Shown here piece after piece: positions 15,689 through 25,507 of a stretch of DNA of 64,000 nucleotides. The translations under genes were made by a program, and so were the position numbers. The notes under the pieces were generated by a model, which worked only from the letters and a program-made list of their open reading frames with translations, did not search any database and was not told the DNA's origin. Each line of letters starts with the position of its first letter. Position 1 is the stretch's first letter. The stretch is from NCBI GenBank assembly GCA_947175265.1, contig CAMWMD010000002.1, positions 103,316 through 167,315 of the forward strand, written 5' to 3'. This DNA is from an uncultured Porphyromonadaceae bacterium (lineage in GTDB: Bacteria; Bacteroidota; Bacteroidia; Bacteroidales; Muribaculaceae).

Positions 15689-16486
15689 ATGCGTATGAAT
15701 TTTAAGAAATTGACTACCGCATCCTTGCTCTTTGCCGCTGCTTCACTTGTCTCTCACGCCCAGGTGGTGAACAACGAGACTGAGACCCTTGAGGAGAAGG
15801 TGGCTCGCCTGGAGAACTCACAATCGCAACTCAAACAGGAAATGGATCAGCAGGAGTATGAGGCTAATCAGAAAGATGCCTGGAGCCGTCGGAAGGCTTT
15901 CACTGTCGGATATGCTCAGCCAAGCCTGTCTTGTGAGGGAGAGAAACTATCCAGCAACTATGGCGCTTTCTTCAGTCTTGGCAACACTTACCTGCTCCAT
16001 AAGAAGCCTCTCCTAAACATGATCCGTATAGGCCTGGATGCTACATGGATGGATATTAACTATTTCAACCATGAGAACGGCACCGGAATACATATAAAGG
16101 ATGATTATGATGAATATTTCGAGGGTAACCTTGGCGTGCATCAACTGGAGATTGGCCTTGGAGTTGGCCCTTCTGTAAATGTAGCTCCCTTCTGCACAAG
16201 AACAGACAAACTGAAATATCTACGTGCCTCGGTATATTGCCATGTTACGCCCACCTTCTCCATGATTGTGATGAATGGTGACGACGACAGTTCCCTTTAT
16301 GGTGGTGTCCCTATCTATGTGAACTATGGCGTAAAGATCAGTTACCGATCTATCGGTATAGGAATCGAAGGACGAAGCGCTTCTACAAAATACAATTGCT
16401 GGACTTCTGACGTGGAAGAACTTGAAGGAGAGAAAATGAAATTCAAGACAAATTCCTTCCGTGCATACATATCCCTGAATTTCTGA
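15689..16486 (+). CDS. Secreted outer-membrane beta-barrel protein with coiled-coil N-terminus
   Basis: A 265-residue protein. The first 25 residues (MRMNFKKLTTASLLFAAASL, cleaved after SHA) are a signal peptide. Residues about 30-60 (ETLEEKVARLENSQSQLKQE) form a heptad coiled coil. The rest alternates short polar and aromatic strands with turns and ends in AYISLNF, the terminal aromatic expected for an outer-membrane barrel. A specific function is not recognisable. It is the first gene of a rightward run of surface proteins, and lies behind the 380-base leader. ATG 15695 is an alternative start six bases on. Confidence 0.6.
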   Translation: MRMNFKKLTTASLLFAAASLVSHAQVVNNETETLEEKVARLENSQSQLKQEMDQQEYEANQKDAWSRRKAFTVGYAQPSLSCEGEKLSSNYGAFFSLGNTYLLHKKPLLNMIRIGLDATWMDINYFNHENGTGIHIKDDYDEYFEGNLGVHQLEIGLGVGPSVNVAPFCTRTDKLKYLRASVYCHVTPTFSMIVMNGDDDSSLYGGVPIYVNYGVKISYRSIGIGIEGRSASTKYNCWTSDVEELEGEKMKFKTNSFRAYISLNF

Positions 16487-16513
16487 TATTCTTGAATATT
16501 TACAATACATACT

Positions 16514-18373
16514 ATGAAAAGATTTTTTACTCTTTGCACACTTGTGATGTGCTCGCTATTCACTCTTTTCGCCTCGGAAAAACCAGACAATGAGGCTTTC
16601 TATCTGGTGGGTGATTTCAATGGATGGGGTACTCCTGATTCCGGCACCAGCCTTATGCTGACTGATGAGGATAACGATGGGGTTTACACCGGATCTTTTG
16701 ATATTGCGGCAGGGTCTCTCAACTTTAAGGTTTTCTCCAAAATCTGTGGTTGGGGTGACTCTGATGGATATTTTGGTTATGGCCAGCTTTTCCTGTTTGG
16801 AAATGAACCCGTTAACATCCCCCTTTACGACAGTTATTACAGTAATATAGAAATACTTAACTGGGAGGGTGGAATGATAGATGTGTCGATTGAGTGGGTT
16901 GAGCAACCTATTGAACAGCCAACGGGAACAGAATATGTATGGCGACCTAAACTTACATTGAGTGCTCCGCAACAGCCTCATTCTCCTACCGTACCGGAGG
17001 TGTATGCTATTGGTAATTTCAACAACTGGCAGTTGCCTGAGTCAAATAATGAAAATGGTGCTGTAAAACTCTCACAGGAAAATCAATTCTACACAGGCCT
17101 TGAGAGAAGGGTTGTGGCTCCTTTTGAACCGGGTGTGGTTCAGATCGCTTTATATGTCATCGATCCTGTCACTCATGCTCCAATGATACTTGGTATTGAT
17201 TCCCCCAATCCTTTTACACTTTATGCTTGTAATGATGCCGACGGAATAGTTCATCGAGGTTACAAAGAGACTTCAGGTTATCCTTTGGATAATGTGAAGC
17301 CTAAAGACCATGCCTTTACAATCAATGATTGGAAAGGTGGCACAATGGTAATTGCCTACGATTATTATTATACCAATGGATCTGTGATACCTCAGAATTT
17401 TTATGTTTCAGCTGATGATACGCCACTTCTTCAGTTGCCGGAAAATTTATATTTGGTTGTGGAAGAGGATCGTAACCAAAGAATCAGAGAGGTGAATACT
17501 GGTTATATGTTCGGAGCAGGAATTTTTGAGTATATTCAGGGTAAGCAAACTAAGTTGACGGTGACCTCCGAAGACAGTATGACTCCCGATCCTGCCAATT
17601 GCTGGGGTATTGCGGAGACTCTTGAAGAGGCGGGCTTAAACGCTTCCAATCCATCCGTTTCATTACCCTTAGTGAAAGGTGGAAAACCTTTTTCTTTTGA
17701 TTTTCCGGAACTTGGAGATATGTTTGTCTCTCTTAATCTACTGAACTCAGAAGCATTAGTCAGGGTTAATTTCCTGGATAACACTATTCATGCGAACAAA
17801 GTATATATTTGTGGGGATGTGGAGAATATTGAAACGGGTGAACGAAACGGGTTTACCGCTCCTTCTGAGTATAACCGGGAATTTTATGATAAGAATTTCC
17901 GTTTGACTGAAACTTCAGAAGGGATTTTTGAAGGAACTTATCTCGTCTATAAGAGAGATCCTGAATATTTGGATGGTATTGATCGTTTGTCGCAGTTCCG
18001 TTTCTACACCGATCTCCTCGGTTGGTCTAATGAAGCAAGTTTAGGTTCAGGGTTTGCTGATTTTTCTTGCGTGGCGGTGAATGTCGCAAATGGTTCCGTC
18101 ACATGCCCCATCATTAAAAACGGGCTCGGAAACTGGGGACTCTCTTTAGACGATGAGTATAATTGGGAGGCTAATACCGTACATTTCGTTGTGAATACCA
18201 AATATCAGACAGTGACTCTCTCTCTGGCGGATAATGCTGTATCGGAAATAGAAGACGATTCCATCAATGATGAAATATGGTATAATCTTCAGGGAATCAA
18301 GGTAGAACATCCTTCTAAAGGCATGTTTATCCACATAGAAAATGGTAAATCCAAAATTGAATATGTGAGATAA
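16514..18373 (+). CDS. Secreted multi-domain protein with SusE/CBM48-like repeats
   Basis: A 619-residue exported protein with signal peptide MKRFFTLCTLVMCSLFTLFA and no lipobox cysteine. Two segments resemble early-set carbohydrate-binding modules: FYLVGDFNGWGTPDSGTS near residue 30 and VYAIGNFNNWQLPESNNE near 162, the pattern found in SusE/SusF-type starch-binding proteins and CBM48. The last 35 residues (EIWYNLQGIKVEHPSKGMFI) match a C-terminal pattern common on Bacteroidales secreted proteins and may be a sorting or anchoring signal. It lies 27 bases after the barrel gene. Glycan binding is inferred; no catalytic domain is seen. Confidence 0.65.
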   Translation: MKRFFTLCTLVMCSLFTLFASEKPDNEAFYLVGDFNGWGTPDSGTSLMLTDEDNDGVYTGSFDIAAGSLNFKVFSKICGWGDSDGYFGYGQLFLFGNEPVNIPLYDSYYSNIEILNWEGGMIDVSIEWVEQPIEQPTGTEYVWRPKLTLSAPQQPHSPTVPEVYAIGNFNNWQLPESNNENGAVKLSQENQFYTGLERRVVAPFEPGVVQIALYVIDPVTHAPMILGIDSPNPFTLYACNDADGIVHRGYKETSGYPLDNVKPKDHAFTINDWKGGTMVIAYDYYYTNGSVIPQNFYVSADDTPLLQLPENLYLVVEEDRNQRIREVNTGYMFGAGIFEYIQGKQTKLTVTSEDSMTPDPANCWGIAETLEEAGLNASNPSVSLPLVKGGKPFSFDFPELGDMFVSLNLLNSEALVRVNFLDNTIHANKVYICGDVENIETGERNGFTAPSEYNREFYDKNFRLTETSEGIFEGTYLVYKRDPEYLDGIDRLSQFRFYTDLLGWSNEASLGSGFADFSCVAVNVANGSVTCPIIKNGLGNWGLSLDDEYNWEANTVHFVVNTKYQTVTLSLADNAVSEIEDDSINDEIWYNLQGIKVEHPSKGMFIHIENGKSKIEYVR

Positions 18374-18430
18374 TTTGACATTATTTCTAAACTGAGGATG
18401 CTAATCCAATACTTTTTCTAAACGATTTTT

Positions 18431-20179
18431 ATGCTTAACAGATTTACAAAAGGAGCGGTGGCGGCATTTTTTGCTCTGCTCGCTGTAGTGCCCGCCTCAG
18501 CCTACGATTTTGAAGTTGATGGCTTCTACTACAACGTCATCTCATTCACAGATTTTACCTGTGCTGTCACCAACAATGGTAGTTATGGTATCTACTCCGG
18601 CGACATAACTATTCCTGATGTCGTGACCTACAACAGCCGTGAGCTGAAGGTTGTTGAAATAGGGCAAGATGCTTTCCGCTCATGTTCTCAACTTGACCAT
18701 GTAATTATAGGGAATAATGTGACTGCAATTGGCAATTTTGCTTTTGAAAGTTCCTCAGTGGAAGAGGTTGTATTAGGTGAAAGTGTTGAGTCCATTGGTG
18801 ATTATGCATTTCAGGATTGTAGGTCATTGACAAAACTTACTCTTAATGATAACCTGAAAAGAATAGGACATCAGGCATTCCTATACACAAGTAAATTGGG
18901 CGAGGTAATACTTCCGGAAGGTTTTGAATCAATTGGAAACTACGCGTTTCGGTTTTCAGGAATAACGACGATATCTATCCCGTCTACTGTCAGTTCATTA
19001 GGGTCGTATTGCTTCGATGGAGCAAAATCCCTTACTTCCGTTGACTTTAAGGGTAGCTTGGAGTCAATCCCAAATAACTGTTTCAGCAATACAACCGGTT
19101 TGGTATCGATATCCATTCCTCCATCTGTTGTGACTATTGGTGGTGAAGCTTTCTCTGGCAGTGGTATAAAGGAGTTGACAAGAGGTGATAACGTCCGGAA
19201 AATAGGTGGCAATGCCTTTGGAAATTCCGGTCTTGTAAGCGTAGATCTCGGCCCTTCATTAAAGGAATTAGCATACGATGCTTTCAAGGGTGCCGGGAAT
19301 ATCCGCACTGTAAACTGCTATGCCCCGGTTGCTCCGGAACTCACAGGCTCTGAAACCAATCTTTTTGACGGAAAGACTTACGTGGACGGTGTGCTCAATG
19401 TCCTTGTCGGTGCCAAGCCTCAGTATGAGAATGCCTCTCAGTGGAAGAATTTCTGGAATATACAGCCCTCAATTGAAAATACTCTCGACATTTTCAGTTT
19501 TAACGTTTACGCTACAGTAACAGGTGGTAACGGTAAGGTATTGATAAACGGAGAGGATGCAACTCGCGTTCCGGTAATCGGTGATTCTCCCGCCACATTC
19601 ACCTTCGTACCCGATTTTGGTTGCAAACTCACCGAACTTACTCTTGACGGCGAGGATGTCCTCGACAAGGTTGAGGGTGTCTCCTTCAAGGTTGAGAAGA
19701 TTACAGGTACTACATATTTGCGTGCTACCTTCACACCGACCCCCGTACTCCTTACAATCGCTTCCGGCGACCAGGGTAAGGTCACGACCTCCGCACCTTA
19801 CGGCTCAGCCGTGGAATGCACAATTCAGTCGCTTGAAGGTTGGCGTATCAGTGCCGTGACGTTCAACGGCGATGATGTGACTGCTGAAGTATCTTCAAAT
19901 GGCGTATATACCACTCCCGCTCTTTATGGCGACGGAACGCTGGCGGTAAGTTATGTATCCACTTCCTCAGCATTGCAAACAGTTTCGGCAGATTATTCTG
20001 TCAAAGTGCTTCCTCGACTCGGAGGAATAGCCATAACAGGAGCACGCGACACCGACGTTGCAAATGTCTATGATGCTTCAGGACGAATCCTGGAATCCAC
20101 AACAGAAAAGGAAATCTCGCTTGATTCAGGCATATACATCGTAACCGTATCAGGCAAGACATTCAAAGTCATAATCTAA
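18431..20179 (+). CDS. BspA-type leucine-rich-repeat surface protein
   Basis: A 582-residue exported protein. A signal peptide (residues 1-25, ending ASA) is followed by about ten BspA/TpLRR repeats between residues 70 and 300, each with the pattern IGxxAFxxCxxLxxVxLxxxVxxI, for example IGQDAFRSCSQLDHVIIGNN. A linker of beta-rich domains (about 340-500) is followed by a C-terminal domain ending VYDASGRILESTTEKEISLD and a hydrophobic tail, as in type IX secretion cargo. BspA proteins mediate adhesion and binding to host or bacterial surfaces. It sits 57 bases after the SusE-like gene. Confidence 0.8.
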   Translation: MLNRFTKGAVAAFFALLAVVPASAYDFEVDGFYYNVISFTDFTCAVTNNGSYGIYSGDITIPDVVTYNSRELKVVEIGQDAFRSCSQLDHVIIGNNVTAIGNFAFESSSVEEVVLGESVESIGDYAFQDCRSLTKLTLNDNLKRIGHQAFLYTSKLGEVILPEGFESIGNYAFRFSGITTISIPSTVSSLGSYCFDGAKSLTSVDFKGSLESIPNNCFSNTTGLVSISIPPSVVTIGGEAFSGSGIKELTRGDNVRKIGGNAFGNSGLVSVDLGPSLKELAYDAFKGAGNIRTVNCYAPVAPELTGSETNLFDGKTYVDGVLNVLVGAKPQYENASQWKNFWNIQPSIENTLDIFSFNVYATVTGGNGKVLINGEDATRVPVIGDSPATFTFVPDFGCKLTELTLDGEDVLDKVEGVSFKVEKITGTTYLRATFTPTPVLLTIASGDQGKVTTSAPYGSAVECTIQSLEGWRISAVTFNGDDVTAEVSSNGVYTTPALYGDGTLAVSYVSTSSALQTVSADYSVKVLPRLGGIAITGARDTDVANVYDASGRILESTTEKEISLDSGIYIVTVSGKTFKVII

Positions 20180-20270
20180 AGTTCAGTACTCGGAGGGAAC
20201 GGAGATGTTTCCGTGCCCTCCGGATACTTTCACAACATAAAGACAACAGAAAAACTAAAATAAGACAATC

Positions 20271-20732
20271 ATGAAAAAGATTTTCAATTACGCACTATTC
20301 TGTATCTTGACACTTGGCTTTGCGCTAAGTTTCAATGCCTGCAGCAAAGACGACGATGACAATGTGGTTGATAATGCCTCCATTGTTGGCACATGGGAGA
20401 TTATTGCCTCTAAAGGTTGGGAGATTGATAAAGGAGACAAAGATGAATGGGACTGGAAAGTTTCTGCAGATTCGAGGGGAACTGAAAGATGGTCTTTCAA
20501 ATCAGACGGTGATTTCGTGTGCTCCGAATATGACTCATATAAAGGAGTATGGGTGACCGAAGATTCAGGTCAATGGAAAATGAATGGTAATAAACTGACT
20601 CTTAGAGATGAAGAAGAGGAATCAGTAGTGACAATTGTCAAACTTGATGCTGATGTCCTGATAATGTCAAATTACGAAAAGGAACCGGGATACGAATTCA
20701 GTGTGCAGAATACTTATAAACGTATAAAATAA
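20271..20732 (+). CDS. Lipocalin-like lipoprotein
   Basis: A 153-residue lipoprotein. The signal peptide ends in the lipobox FNAC with Cys at residue 24, followed by SKDDDD, the acidic stretch that in Bacteroides directs export to the cell surface. The mature part (VGTWEII, then ERWSFKSDGDFVCSE, GQWKMNGNKLTL) follows the lipocalin-like family found in many Bacteroidales lipoproteins: a single small beta-barrel. Ligand unknown. A second gene of the same type lies 227 bases downstream and appears to be a diverged paralogue. Confidence 0.75.
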   Translation: MKKIFNYALFCILTLGFALSFNACSKDDDDNVVDNASIVGTWEIIASKGWEIDKGDKDEWDWKVSADSRGTERWSFKSDGDFVCSEYDSYKGVWVTEDSGQWKMNGNKLTLRDEEEESVVTIVKLDADVLIMSNYEKEPGYEFSVQNTYKRIK

Positions 20733-20861
20733 AACTCCTACCAAACTCATGCTTCTGAATTATGGAGTAGTCGTCGACACGCTTTAAAAAGACAAAGTAT
20801 GAGAAAGATTTAGGTTGATGATTTGATTCTTAAATAGATATAAAAATTGGAAAGAAGAGAA

Positions 20862-20900
20862 ACTTAAGAACTTATCCAATCATTGGATAAGTTCTTAAGT
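20862..20900. repeat. 39-base perfect palindrome
   Basis: Two 19-base arms (20862-20880 and 20882-20900) are exact reverse complements around a single C. It lies between the two lipocalin-like genes. It could form a very stable hairpin but has no T-tract on either side, so it is not a standard terminator. Confidence 0.8.
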
Positions 20901-20958
20901 AAATCATTCTAAATGAGCACTCCTTATTAGTAAAACCGACCTTAAAAGAAGTACAAAC

Positions 20959-21405
20959 ATGAAAAAGATCGTTCGAAATACTCTCTTTCTAATCTTCTTT
21001 TTAACTTTTGTCTTAAATCTGAATGCTTGTATATCAAATGATGATTTGGATGATAAGGAAGAGAGCTTGTCAGATAAGATACTTGGCAGTTGGGAACTTG
21101 TGACAGTAAAGGGTGTGAATAAATACTTCGACGGTAAAATAGAATATTGGGAAGACGCGGATTCACAAGGTCAAGTCAGGTTCCAATTCAAGTGCGACGA
21201 GAAGGTCGATAAATTTTTATGCCACAACGGTCAATGGAAATTTATAGACTCGTATGAATGGAACTTACATGGGTTGTATTTGGAAATAGCGAAGGAGGAT
21301 TCCTATACTATAAAATCTCTTACCCCGGATATTATGATCTGGACTTCCGAGATAAAGAATGAAACCTATATCGAAGAAGCAGAATTACTATTTAGAAAAT
21401 TCTAA
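20959..21405 (+). CDS. Lipocalin-like lipoprotein, paralogue of the preceding gene
   Basis: A 148-residue lipoprotein with lipobox LNAC (Cys near residue 24), then an acidic segment (ISNDDLDDKEE). Core motifs LGSWELVTVKGV, QVRFQFK, GQWKFIDSYEWNLHG and LTPDIMIWTSE correspond in order to blocks of the preceding lipoprotein, although the two are only loosely similar. It is separated from the first copy by the 39-base palindrome and is followed 24 bases later by the 670-residue lipoprotein. Ligand unknown. Confidence 0.7.
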   Translation: MKKIVRNTLFLIFFLTFVLNLNACISNDDLDDKEESLSDKILGSWELVTVKGVNKYFDGKIEYWEDADSQGQVRFQFKCDEKVDKFLCHNGQWKFIDSYEWNLHGLYLEIAKEDSYTIKSLTPDIMIWTSEIKNETYIEEAELLFRKF

Positions 21406-21428
21406 CAATAATAACAAACTATACACAC

Positions 21429-23441
21429 ATGAAACAATTCCTTAAGTCATGGCTATGCCTATTAATTGTAGCCGCGTTGGTAAGTTGTCATAGTGAAGTT
21501 ACTAACGAAAATGAACAGAATATACCGGAAAATGAAAATACCCCGACGGAAATTACAGTAAATGTTAATTTGCCGGAGGAATTGCAGACTCGTACTGATT
21601 TGACAGTTAATTCTTTTGCAGAAGAGGTGCCAGTGAGTGAGGGATCTGTAGTAATTAACTCTAACTATAACGATCTTCCACAAATTTTATTTATTACAGA
21701 TAGGGAAGACAATATAGTTCTGATGAGTAAGTCGTGTATTGGGGAAGACAAAAAAATTAGTATGGATATTGGATCCACAGCTATTGCCCTTGCATCATTG
21801 AATCCATTATTTGCAAATGTTGATTCAGAGAGGTATTCTGAGGTAGAAAGGCTTATATCAACTACTCCCTCTTTTTCTAAGTTGGTAGATCAGGTAGAAA
21901 ATACTATCAATTCGGGTGTTGATCTTTTCGATGAGGGTAACACGGAATTATTTGTTGAACTAAGCAATGTATGGGACGAAATATGTAATAACGTTGAACC
22001 TCGTTCTTCAGATGAAGTCCCTCTATTCACAAAAGCAAATCCTATTCTTGGAATTAATCCAGATCCTGTTTTAGTAGAAACCGAAGGTCTGAATGTTATT
22101 CTACGAAATAAGGGTCTTGTTCCTACATACGAGTGTCAGGTTTATCATGGAGGAGTATTAAAGGAGACTCGCCTGATAAAGACTCATGGGTCTTATGGAT
22201 TTTTAGATTTATTTGATTCAATCTATGAGTGTGAGTATGGTGAACCAGAGACATTTTATTTGAACGCGATGGGAGAATATAAATTTTTCCTTGATCGGAC
22301 TACAGATGAAGCGATAAAAGATTTTTCCATCAGACTATGGACAGACGTTTTGTCAATGATAGGATTGTATAACTGTGGCTCTCTTTTAGAAAATACGGCA
22401 ACTATAATTGGTACCATTGGACCACTTCTGAGAAATCCCGATACGGAGTTTAAAGATGTGGTTAAAGCAATGAGTGGTGCCGTGTATTCATTTGCTTTAT
22501 CAAATCTTAATCCAGAACAACTGGGAAAGTTTATGAGTAAATTTTGTGTGGCTTACAATGTGATAAAAGGTTTCGCTAATGAGATGATTAGGTGCTATCT
22601 GGGATTTGCCGCACCGCAGTATATTGATTTCTGTCTTTGTTCTTATGATGGAGAGGTGACAAGTTGCACCAGAACAGATTTAGAAAAGGTTTCCGGAGAT
22701 AATCAAACTGGTTTTGGAGGCCAACGATTAATGTTACCGTTGACTGTGGAGACTACTGTATATGCTGATGACGGAACTGAAATAGAACGGAGTTCTTATC
22801 AAAAAGTTAAATTTGAAGTAGTAAAGGGCGAAGGCAGTGTTGAGCAAAGTATTGTAGGAACTGAGTCAAATTCAAAATTAGCTTCCACTTATTGGACATT
22901 GGGTGAAAGCGGAGATCAACAGGTGAAGGCCGTGGTGATAGATATGGTAACAGGAGTTGAAATATCAGAGCCTGTATATTTTACTGCAAATTTACGAGAA
23001 GAAGCCGATCTGACAATAAGACTTGATTGGAATAAATTAAGTGGTAATACAGATATAGATTTGCATGTTACTGATCCTTATGGAGAGGAAATAGCTTTTT
23101 ATCACATGAGTTCTGCTTCAGGAGGATGGTTGGATAGAGATGATGTAATAGGACCGGGACCGGAACATATTTGTTGGACAAAAGCTCCGTCCGGCGCATA
23201 TTTAGTACAGGTACATTATTATGGTAGTGAATCTCATGCTGTAACAAATTATTCAGTGACAATTAATTGTAATAAAGTCAATTATGGTCCATATACTGGC
23301 TCCATAGGTTATCATCAATTAGTAACAATAGGTGTATTGAATCTTCCTTCTGGAGAATTTACTCGTGCAGGAGATAACTTTAATGACTATTTCAATATTA
23401 GAGAAAATGTGACTTATCCTGCGAAATCCGTTTGGAACTAA
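21429..23441 (+). CDS. Large lipoprotein with C-terminal DUF2135/YfaP-like domain
   Basis: A 670-residue lipoprotein with the lipobox LVSC (Cys near 20). Residues 30-420 are an unrecognised, mostly helical and acidic region. Residues about 440-530 look immunoglobulin-like. The segment from about 535 (DWNKLSGNTDIDLHVTDPYG, then SGGWLDRDDVIGPGPEHICW and PSGAYLVQVHYYG) matches the YfaP/DUF2135 pattern, in which conserved D-x-D-L-H and G-P-E residues probably bind metal. It is AT-rich compared with upstream genes and closes this surface-protein cluster. The role is unknown; extracellular or outer-membrane location is expected from the lipoprotein signal. Confidence 0.65.
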   Translation: MKQFLKSWLCLLIVAALVSCHSEVTNENEQNIPENENTPTEITVNVNLPEELQTRTDLTVNSFAEEVPVSEGSVVINSNYNDLPQILFITDREDNIVLMSKSCIGEDKKISMDIGSTAIALASLNPLFANVDSERYSEVERLISTTPSFSKLVDQVENTINSGVDLFDEGNTELFVELSNVWDEICNNVEPRSSDEVPLFTKANPILGINPDPVLVETEGLNVILRNKGLVPTYECQVYHGGVLKETRLIKTHGSYGFLDLFDSIYECEYGEPETFYLNAMGEYKFFLDRTTDEAIKDFSIRLWTDVLSMIGLYNCGSLLENTATIIGTIGPLLRNPDTEFKDVVKAMSGAVYSFALSNLNPEQLGKFMSKFCVAYNVIKGFANEMIRCYLGFAAPQYIDFCLCSYDGEVTSCTRTDLEKVSGDNQTGFGGQRLMLPLTVETTVYADDGTEIERSSYQKVKFEVVKGEGSVEQSIVGTESNSKLASTYWTLGESGDQQVKAVVIDMVTGVEISEPVYFTANLREEADLTIRLDWNKLSGNTDIDLHVTDPYGEEIAFYHMSSASGGWLDRDDVIGPGPEHICWTKAPSGAYLVQVHYYGSESHAVTNYSVTINCNKVNYGPYTGSIGYHQLVTIGVLNLPSGEFTRAGDNFNDYFNIRENVTYPAKSVWN

Positions 23442-23613
23442 TTTGGAGAAAGCTTAAGAATTGACAATTTTTCATTGTGGATATTGCGAAGGTAAAAGTT
23501 ACTAGTGGTTACTTATCCTTTTTCATTTTTAGATAGGTGTCATTACTCTTGGCTGAATGAATGTATAACCAAAGTATTTTAAATAATATATTTTGGTTGA
23601 ATAATATATAATT

Positions 23614-24209
23614 TCACTTGCCATTTATTTTGCGCCCACACTGTCGGAGGTTATTTCCGTAGACAGTGTGGGCTACTTTTCCTTAAGGAAGCGACTATGG
23701 TTGCCGACGGCGAGCCTGACTTAAAGAGTGAGGATATGCCTCCCAAGGCTCCGCGTATCACCTTGGTGCCGGAGAAGATAAAGGGCGACGACTCTTCTTA
23801 CAGGCTGCGTGCCTATATTGATGATACCGAAACTTCACGTTATCTGAAATTTTTTATCAAGGTAATTCCTGAAGATGTGAGGTATTATCCCTCATTCTTA
23901 GGGACGGTCGACACTCAGAGCGGGACAGCCAAGGAAGGGGTGATTCTGACTAAAGGGAAAAGAGCCGAAATTAATCCGGAAGACGCTTCAAGTTTCTCCC
24001 ACTATTTCAAATCAGGTGACAGAGTGATGGTTAAATGCTGTTCACTTGATGAGGCGATGTATGACTTCTGGAGAATCTATGATGCCAACGTTTCGCTTTC
24101 AGAGAATATGTTTTTCAGTTATGGCGCGAACCTCCCAACGAACATAGATAACGGTCTCGGTTACTTCGCAGCCTACAGCATCACCGAAAGTGTTGTGACA
24201 ATTCCATAG
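23614..24209 (+). pseudogene. Frameshifted C-terminal fragment of a DUF4249 lipoprotein
   Basis: The intact downstream frame (from ATG 23697, 170 codons) reads VADGEPDLKSEDMPPKAPRI and ends NIDNGLGYFAAYSITESVVT, which matches the C-terminal part of DUF4249 proteins. It has no signal peptide or lipobox although family members are lipoproteins. A different frame just upstream reads VDSVGYFSL, which would join naturally to EATMVADGEPD, indicating a frameshift near 23685. Nothing recognisable is left of the N-terminal 200 residues. A 12-bp inverted repeat (23634-23645 with 23662-23673) lies over the break. DUF4249 genes normally sit beside TonB-dependent receptors, absent here. Confidence 0.6.
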
Positions 24210-24277
24210 TTAAGTTGTCCCTATCTATCCGAATTTTCCTAATATATGGACTTAAGAGCACTTAACCAACATCTGTC

Positions 24278-25507
24278 TTAGTCAGGTGAAAACTCATAGA
24301 AATCATACCGTACGTCTTTAATCGAACCGTTCTCATTATTGTTACCATTCAAAAGACATTCATCTTCAAATAACGAAGAATGATTAATTTGAGGTTTTGA
24401 AAGTTCTGACAATCTTTTGCTTCCATTGGCTAATCGTTCTTTAACGGTTGCTATGGCAACGTCTCCAATATCTACACCAATCCACTGCCGACCCAATTCC
24501 TCTGCCGCAACAAGTGAAGTCCCTGAACCAACAAAACAATCAAGAACTATGTCTCCTATGTTTGAGGATGCCTCAATTATACGTTTAAGCATATCCAAAT
24601 TTTTCTCAGTAGGATATCCTGTCTGGTGTGTATTTTGATTGTTGATATCTAAATAATCCAGCCATATATCCTGTACCGGAATCCCTTTACTCTCATCTAG
24701 ATAGACTTTCCTTCTCGGATTTCCATTAGATGACCAATATATTTCATTGTTCGCATCCATTTCATCCAATTTTTCAGGAGTATATTGCCAATGTTTGCCT
24801 GGAGGAGGCATCATGCCTCTCCAGCTTTCGCCTGTTGCACCTCTACGCACACCTGGGGCATGAATAGGTACTCTTTTATATTTACGACCTGTTTCAGGTT
24901 CTATAAAAGGATATTCTTTATCTTCTTTCTCCTTACTCCATGCATCGTAGGGTCTGTGCCAAACAGTATTGTCAGATTTGGTATAGAAGAGGATGTAATC
25001 GGAAATATTTCCATAAGTTTTTTTTGTATAATTCTTAGACTTACATTTTTTCCGGGTGATTAAACCTTTAAAGTTGTTTTCACCAAAAATTTCATCCATC
25101 AAAAGTTTGACGTGAAATACCATTTTGCTATCAAGATGGACATAAATTGAACCATCCTGAGCCAATAATTGATGCATCAATATAAGTCTTTCTCTCATAA
25201 AAGAAAGATATTCACTTGTAGAAAATCTATCTGAATAGGCAAACTCCTGGTTTCTACACTCAAAATCTGTCCCTGTATTATAGGGGGGGTCAATGTATAT
25301 TAACCTCACATTTCCACATATAGAGGGTTCTAAAACGAGTTCCCTAAGTACTAATAAATTATCGGCATGATATAAACGTTTTATAGTATCGGAAGATTTT
25401 CGTTCCGACATGATTTTTAAGCAACCCGATGGTATGGATTTTATATTCATCATTCCATGAGTATCCCGATATGTACTTACTCCTACAGCCATTTTTATTT
25501 GAACCAT
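24278..25507 (-). CDS. Beta-class DNA methyltransferase of a restriction-modification system
   Basis: A 409-residue DNA methyltransferase. The catalytic motif IV, DPPYNTGTDF (about residue 73), comes before the S-adenosylmethionine motif DCFVGSGTSLVAAEELGRQW (about 320), the order of beta-class N6-adenine or N4-cytosine enzymes such as type III Mod subunits. The target-recognition region lies between them (about 150-290). The start is uncertain: 25507 overlaps the endonuclease stop by 13 bases, and a second ATG at 25492 lies just after it. It is the second gene of the leftward restriction-modification pair and converges on the DUF4249 remnant. Confidence 0.88.
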   Translation of the reverse strand: MVQIKMAVGVSTYRDTHGMMNIKSIPSGCLKIMSERKSSDTIKRLYHADNLLVLRELVLEPSICGNVRLIYIDPPYNTGTDFECRNQEFAYSDRFSTSEYLSFMRERLILMHQLLAQDGSIYVHLDSKMVFHVKLLMDEIFGENNFKGLITRKKCKSKNYTKKTYGNISDYILFYTKSDNTVWHRPYDAWSKEKEDKEYPFIEPETGRKYKRVPIHAPGVRRGATGESWRGMMPPPGKHWQYTPEKLDEMDANNEIYWSSNGNPRRKVYLDESKGIPVQDIWLDYLDINNQNTHQTGYPTEKNLDMLKRIIEASSNIGDIVLDCFVGSGTSLVAAEELGRQWIGVDIGDVAIATVKERLANGSKRLSELSKPQINHSSLFEDECLLNGNNNENGSIKDVRYDFYEFSPD

